From Pseudonocardia parietis (GTDB lineage: Bacteria; Actinomycetota; Actinomycetes; Mycobacteriales; Pseudonocardiaceae), in NCBI RefSeq assembly GCF_017876315.1, contig NZ_JAGINU010000001.1, positions 4,340,001-4,404,000 of the forward strand: a stretch of 64,000 nt of DNA, given 5' to 3'. Shown here piece by piece: positions 59,923-64,000 of the stretch (its first letter is position 1; each line of letters begins with the position of its first letter). The position numbers were made by a program, and so were the translations under genes. Under the pieces are notes generated by a model. It saw nothing but the letters and a program-made list of their open reading frames with translations. It did not search any database and was not told the origin of the DNA.

Positions 59923-60654
59923 GTGTCCCGAACCCCGCCGACACCACAGCGGGGACCCGGCCGGACCGGGGCGCTCCGCCCCCCGTCACCCGGCGCAACG
60001 ATCTGGATCATCGACGACCACCAGCTGGTGGCCTCCTCGCTGGCCGGCAGCCTGCGCGTAGCCGGCCACGACGCCCGCGTTCACCCGATCCGCTCGACCC
60101 CGGAGTTCCTCGCCGTCACCCGGCGCACCACCGCCGGGCTGGTGCTGCTCGACCTCGAACTCGGCCGCGACCCCGCCGGCCACCGGATCGACGGAGTCGA
60201 ACTGGTGCACCCCCTGCGAGTGGCGGGCTGGCAGGTGCTGGCGCTGACCGACGACACCGCGCCCGAGCGGGTCGGCGCCGCTCTAGCCACCGGCGCCGCC
60301 GGCGCCATACCCAAGACCGCGCCGCTGGCCACCCTGCTGGCCGCCCTCCGCAACGCCCTCGCCGGCCGCCCGGTGCACCCCCCGGCCCAGCTCCGCGACC
60401 TGATCGCGCACCACCACCGCCACCTGGACGACCACCACCAGCTGGACGCCGCGCTCGCCGCCCTCTCCACCCGCGAACGCGAGATCCTCGACCTGCTGGC
60501 CGCCGGCCGGCGAGCCCAGACCATCGCCGCGCACTACGTCGTCTCGGTGGCCACCGTGCGCACCCAGATCCGGGGCGTACTCACCAAACTCGGCGTCAGA
60601 TCCCAGCTCGAAGCCGTCGCGCTCTACACCCGACACCATCACCCCGAGCCCTGA
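59923..60654 (+). CDS. LuxR-type (NarL-like) response regulator
   Basis: A 243-residue two-domain regulator. The receiver domain spans about residues 26-145, with acidic D31-D32, phosphoacceptor D77 in LVLLDLEL and K131 in AIPKTAP. The LuxR HTH fills residues 178-238 (LSTREREILDLLAAGRRAQTIAAHY in part, SVATVRTQIRGVLTKLGV). The GTG behind AAGGGGG was chosen; upstream in-frame ATGs at 59767 and 59869 would add low-complexity residues. No histidine kinase is adjacent, so it is an orphan here. A decayed duplicate lies 59 kb to the left. Confidence 0.87.
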   Translation: MSRTPPTPQRGPGRTGALRPPSPGATIWIIDDHQLVASSLAGSLRVAGHDARVHPIRSTPEFLAVTRRTTAGLVLLDLELGRDPAGHRIDGVELVHPLRVAGWQVLALTDDTAPERVGAALATGAAGAIPKTAPLATLLAALRNALAGRPVHPPAQLRDLIAHHHRHLDDHHQLDAALAALSTREREILDLLAAGRRAQTIAAHYVVSVATVRTQIRGVLTKLGVRSQLEAVALYTRHHHPEP

Positions 60655-60695
60655 CCACATCCCCTTCCACCCCGTCCACGCCCGGTCCACGTAGG

Positions 60696-61526
60696 TCACG
60701 AAGCCCCGTCCGGGCCCGGCGCGGGGCGGAACCACTCCCCTGCCACCACCGCGCGGTACAGCTCGGCGCCGACCGCCTGCTCGGTCGCCGCGGTCTGGCT
60801 GGCCTGGGCACGCAGCGCGGCCAGCTTCAGCGCCACGGCGTCGCCGGACAACACGAGGTCGACCGCGAGCGAACTCGCGGGCGAGGGCGCGAACACGTCC
60901 TTCCCGTCGTCCATCGCGGTGACCAGCGAGCCGAAGTCGCGGACCCACCCGGCGGTCACGGTCGCGTGCAGCAGCCGGGGTCGCCGGCGGGCGGCGGCGA
61001 GCGCCAGGTCGGTCCAGGCCGACACGGCGCGATGGTCGGAGTGCCCGGTCATCCCGTCCGGGCCGAAGGTCAGCACGGTGTCCGGGGCGACCTCGTCGAG
61101 GATCGCGGTCAGCTCGTCGAGCGTGCCGGCGGCCGGCTCGGGCGCCAGGTACCCGTCCAGGTGGCAGACGCCCTGCTCGTCGCCGAGGAACCGGTGCTCG
61201 ATCCGGTCGCCGCCCAGCACCGCCAGGCTCGACACGATCTCGCGGGACCGCACCCGGGCCAGTCGTGCCGGCGGCCAGGTCGCCGGGTCGTCGGTGCCGC
61301 GCTCCCCGCGGGTGGCGGTGACCACGACGACCCGCTGCCCGGCGGCGGCCGCGGCAGCGAGCAGGCCGCCGGAGAGGTAGACCTCGTCGTCGGGGTGGGC
61401 CCACACACCGAGCACCGTCCCCAGCCGGGGCACCTCGGCAGTCGTGCGCACGGGGCGGTCGTCGACGGTGTCCGCGGCGTCGGCGTCGGCGAAGGTGTCG
61501 GTCGGGGTTGCCGTCGATGTGGTCAT
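60696..61526 (-). CDS. PIG-L family deacetylase
   Basis: A 276-residue zinc-dependent N-deacetylase of the LmbE/PIG-L family. The metal-binding AHPDDE motif lies near residue 43 in VLGVWAHPDDEVYLSGG, and the third ligand is His in GHSDHRAVS. The family includes MshB and Mca of mycothiol metabolism and enzymes of antibiotic biosynthesis; the sequence does not decide between them. The ATG behind AGGAGA was chosen. It lies 96 bases downstream of the SARP-type regulator gene, with heptamer repeats between. Confidence 0.87.
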   Translation of the reverse strand: MTTSTATPTDTFADADAADTVDDRPVRTTAEVPRLGTVLGVWAHPDDEVYLSGGLLAAAAAAGQRVVVVTATRGERGTDDPATWPPARLARVRSREIVSSLAVLGGDRIEHRFLGDEQGVCHLDGYLAPEPAAGTLDELTAILDEVAPDTVLTFGPDGMTGHSDHRAVSAWTDLALAAARRRPRLLHATVTAGWVRDFGSLVTAMDDGKDVFAPSPASSLAVDLVLSGDAVALKLAALRAQASQTAATEQAVGAELYRAVVAGEWFRPAPGPDGAS

Positions 61527-61606
61527 GGTGTCCGTCTCCTCTGCACCCGCACGGATGTGCGATGTGGCCGAGCATCGACGGCTCCGCTGGCACGGCCCAT
61601 ACATCG

Positions 61607-61624
61607 CGCTGTCGCGGCGTTGTC
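61607..61624 (-). promoter_or_regulatory. Heptamer direct repeat upstream of PIG-L gene
   Basis: CGCTGTC (61607-61613) and CGTTGTC (61618-61624) lie exactly 11 bases apart, in the same orientation relative to the downstream gene as the repeats at 12900-12928. They sit about 80-98 bases upstream of the PIG-L start and touch the stop codon of the SARP-type regulator. It is a probable SARP binding site; a clear -10 at the canonical distance was not seen. Confidence 0.5.
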
Positions 61625-64000
61625 AGGGGGCCGGACGGGATGCCCGGCCCAGGTGCCGGTCGATCGCGGCCCGTGCGACGTCGAGGGCCTGTTCGCGGCC
61701 GACGGCCGGTCCGGGTGTGGCGGGCCGGTCACCGCCCGGCGCATCCGGCGCCCGGTCGGCGGCGGCGTCCAGGGTGACGGCCGGGCCGTCATCGCCGAGG
61801 GTGCGCAGGAGCTCGGCGAGGTTGCGCAGGGTGACCCACTGCTGGGTCCAGTTGCCGTCGCGGGCCCAGTGCTCGACGGCCTCGCGGTAGCCACGCAACG
61901 CGTCCGGCACCCGTCCGGCACGAGCCCGGACCGTCACCAGGCCCACCGTGGCGATCCCGACCACGAACGTCGCCCCCGACGCGCGGGCCGTCGCCATCGC
62001 CCGCAGGTACCCCTGCTCCGCATCGCCCAGAGCGCCCGTGGCGTTGTCGATCTCGGCGTCGATGTAGGCGCCGAACGCACGGATGGTGGGGGCGACGCTT
62101 CCCGCGACCATCCGGAGCACCAGCCTGCGCGCCCGCGAGACGTCGCCGGCATAGAGCGCGGCCAGCGCCCCGATCCCGGGCGGGGTGCCCGGGCGGAACG
62201 CCAGCTCGGCCGCGGCGAGATCGTGGGCGACGGCGTCGTCGGCGGCCCCGCGGCTGAGGTCGGCCGCGGCCAGCGCATTCAGGCAGTACCAACGCCCCTG
62301 GTCGTCGACGGCCCGGTCGAGACCGGACCGGGCCAACCGGTCGGCGCGGGTGTGGTCGCCACGCATGTACGCGTCCTGGGCGGCCACGCCGAGTACCGCT
62401 GCCGCACACGGGTGCCCGGACAGCGCGGGGTCGTCGACCAGCTCGTCGGACCACGTGCGGATCTCGGTGAGCTCGCGCCACACCGAGACCTCGGACAGAC
62501 TCACGACGATCGCGACGGCGTCGTCGAGGGCACCCTGCTGCCGGGCCAGGCGCCAGGCGGCTCGCAGGTTGCCCAGCTCGCGGCGCAGTGTCGCGTCGGC
62601 CTCCGGCTCGCGCTCGGTCACGGCGGTGGCGTCGATCCGGGCGGCGAGCCGCACCGCCCATTGAACGAGCCCCGCCTCGGCGGCCTCGCGCTCACCGGCG
62701 TCGGCCAGCCGGTCGCGCCCGAACGCGCGCAGGGTGTCGAGCATCCGGTAACGCCGGGCGCCGACGGAGACCGTCCCGGGCGGGTCCACGGCGTCCGGAT
62801 CGTGCCCCGTCGAGGCCTGCACCATCGAGGCGTCCACCAGCCGCGCGAGGAGCCCGCCCGGGTCGCCGCCCAGCCCGAGATCGAGGGCCGCACCCTCCGC
62901 GGTGGCCAGGTCGACCCCGTCGGCGAACACGGCCAGGTGCCGGAACAAGCGCTGCTCGTCGCCGCTGAGCAGCTCGTAGGACCAGGCCACGGTTGCCCGC
63001 AGGGTGCGATGCCGGGCATGCAGCCGGCCGCCCCCGAGCAGGTCCAGCGACCGGTCGAGGCGATCAGCCAGGTCGCGCAGCGAGAACGTGCTCAGCCGTC
63101 CCGCCGCGAGCTCGATGGCCAGCGGGATCCCGTCGAGGCGGCGCACGATCTCGGCCACCCGGACGAGGTCCTGCGGGCCCGGCTCGAAATCCGGACGCAC
63201 CCGCCCGGCGCGCTCCAGGAAGACCGCGACCGAGGCGACCCGCGACAGCTCGTCCGGGGCGCCGTGCCCAGGGGCCGGCAGCGGCAGCGGAGCCAGGCGC
63301 ACGACGGCCTCCAGCGGCAGGCCGAGCGGCTCCCGGCTGGTGGCCAGCACGGTGATCTCCGGGCAGCTCTCGAGCACCGCGCCGATGACGTCCCGCGCGG
63401 CGTCGAGCAGATGCTCGCAGTTGTCCACCACCAGCAGCCGCGGGCCCGCGGACAGCACGGTGACGCAGGCGGCGAGCACCCCGCCCGTCGGGGCCTGCAG
63501 GTCCAGCGCGGAGGCCAGCGCGTACGGGACGGCCCCGGGGTCGGTGACCGGAGCCAGCAGCAGCGTGACGGTGGGTCGGTCGCCTCGGACGATCTCGCGG
63601 GCCAGGTGGGTCTTGCCCACCCCGCCCGGCCCGGCCACCGTGACCAGCCGCTCGCTGCCGAGCAGCCGGGTCAGGACGAGCGCCTCCCGGTCCCGTCCGA
63701 GCAGCCCGCCGTTCCGTCGCGCCGGACCGGCCGACGACGTGGGGGACGACGACGTGGGGGACGTCCGGGCGGGCGGTCCCTCCCCGCTCGTCACACGCTG
63801 CGGGCGCGGGGCTGCGACCGACCCCGCGGCGATGTCCCGTTCGAGGTTTCGGAGATCCGGTGACGGGTCGAGCCCGGCTTCGTCGGCGAGCCGGCGCCGG
63901 TACTGCCGCCCGGTCTGCAGGGCCAGTGGTGCCTGGCCGGTCGCGGCCTGGGCCCGCATGAGCAGCAGGACCGCGGGTTCGCGCAAGGGTTCCCGGGAGG
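61623..64000 (-). CDS. SARP/BTAD-NB-ARC-TPR regulator, C-terminal part
   Basis: The frame enters from the right edge, so the N-terminal winged helix and most of the BTAD domain lie outside. The visible part begins with the last BTAD helices (REPAVLLLMRAQAATGQAPLALQ). An NB-ARC domain follows (P-loop GPGGVGKTH, LLVVDNCEH, ATSREPL, LDGIPLAIELAAGRL), then a long helical TPR-like region. It is a paralogue of the 957-residue regulator at 13742-16615. It probably activates the downstream PIG-L gene through the heptamer repeats at 61607-61624. Confidence 0.87.
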   Translation of the reverse strand, partial: SREPLREPAVLLLMRAQAATGQAPLALQTGRQYRRRLADEAGLDPSPDLRNLERDIAAGSVAAPRPQRVTSGEGPPARTSPTSSSPTSSAGPARRNGGLLGRDREALVLTRLLGSERLVTVAGPGGVGKTHLAREIVRGDRPTVTLLLAPVTDPGAVPYALASALDLQAPTGGVLAACVTVLSAGPRLLVVDNCEHLLDAARDVIGAVLESCPEITVLATSREPLGLPLEAVVRLAPLPLPAPGHGAPDELSRVASVAVFLERAGRVRPDFEPGPQDLVRVAEIVRRLDGIPLAIELAAGRLSTFSLRDLADRLDRSLDLLGGGRLHARHRTLRATVAWSYELLSGDEQRLFRHLAVFADGVDLATAEGAALDLGLGGDPGGLLARLVDASMVQASTGHDPDAVDPPGTVSVGARRYRMLDTLRAFGRDRLADAGEREAAEAGLVQWAVRLAARIDATAVTEREPEADATLRRELGNLRAAWRLARQQGALDDAVAIVVSLSEVSVWRELTEIRTWSDELVDDPALSGHPCAAAVLGVAAQDAYMRGDHTRADRLARSGLDRAVDDQGRWYCLNALAAADLSRGAADDAVAHDLAAAELAFRPGTPPGIGALAALYAGDVSRARRLVLRMVAGSVAPTIRAFGAYIDAEIDNATGALGDAEQGYLRAMATARASGATFVVGIATVGLVTVRARAGRVPDALRGYREAVEHWARDGNWTQQWVTLRNLAELLRTLGDDGPAVTLDAAADRAPDAPGGDRPATPGPAVGREQALDVARAAIDRHLGRASRPAP

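Noticed and set aside
59814..63863. 1349-codon open frame on the plus strand
   Set aside because: It is antisense to the PIG-L and SARP-type regulator genes and in another frame of the response regulator; composition is low-complexity Arg/Gly/Pro with no domain.

Overview
The window is GC-rich, densely packed actinobacterial chromosome. SARP/BTAD-type regulators, GAF-ANTAR proteins, a mycoredoxin-like protein, DUF3040, DUF5996 and DUF1918 families, and frequent GTG starts all point to Actinomycetota, and the mix looks like Pseudonocardiales. That assignment is inferred from family content, not from a marker gene. No rRNA, tRNA or CRISPR array was recognised.

Layout. 0-1.4 kb: the tail of an IS3-type transposase and a decayed second copy of the response-regulator locus found intact at 59.7-60.7 kb. 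1.5-3.8 kb: a SnoaL-like protein, an alpha/beta hydrolase and an ECF sigma factor. 3.9-9.8 kb: a tightly coupled minus-strand cluster of malic enzyme, class II fumarase, UbiX, a flavin-binding protein, UbiD and a VdcD-like zinc ribbon, which is the most striking metabolic unit here. 9.9-16.6 kb: a methyltransferase-MFS-GNAT operon next to a large SARP/NB-ARC/TPR regulator. Its promoter shows 11-bp-spaced heptamer repeats exactly 8 bp from a -10-like box. 16.7-31 kb: small regulator-plus-target modules (amine oxidase, methyltransferase, XRE/MmyB-MFS, TetR with a VTT membrane protein and three DHFR/RibD-like reductases, aldo/keto reductase-XRE, amidohydrolase-MFS with a GntR-TetR fusion regulator). 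31-43 kb: an alcohol dehydrogenase remnant, PoxB-like enzyme, ArsR-SRPBCC-SnoaL-TfoX operon, esterase, PadR/VOC and MarR/DUF4242 modules, USP, DUF151, IclR and GNAT.

43.3-54.1 kb is a zone of insertion and decay. A BCCT transporter gene is split by a 1.3-kb IS3 element with a clean 3-bp target duplication. A DUF3040 gene is broken by a 22-bp tandem duplication. Fragments of an acyl-CoA dehydrogenase and a SABATH-like methyltransferase follow. A 2.8-kb IS21-type element carries istA, istB and an extra translationally coupled zinc-ribbon ORF. 54.2-64 kb: an AI-2E-type membrane protein, CsbD-like and STAS proteins, three GAF-ANTAR proteins, the intact LuxR-type response regulator with a conserved leader, a PIG-L deacetylase, and a second SARP/NB-ARC regulator that runs off the right edge.

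Many local regulators sit beside recognisable inverted or direct repeats, so much of the window reads as self-contained sensor-target cassettes. Functions are assigned by motif reading only. Homology searches, expression data and comparative genomics were not available.
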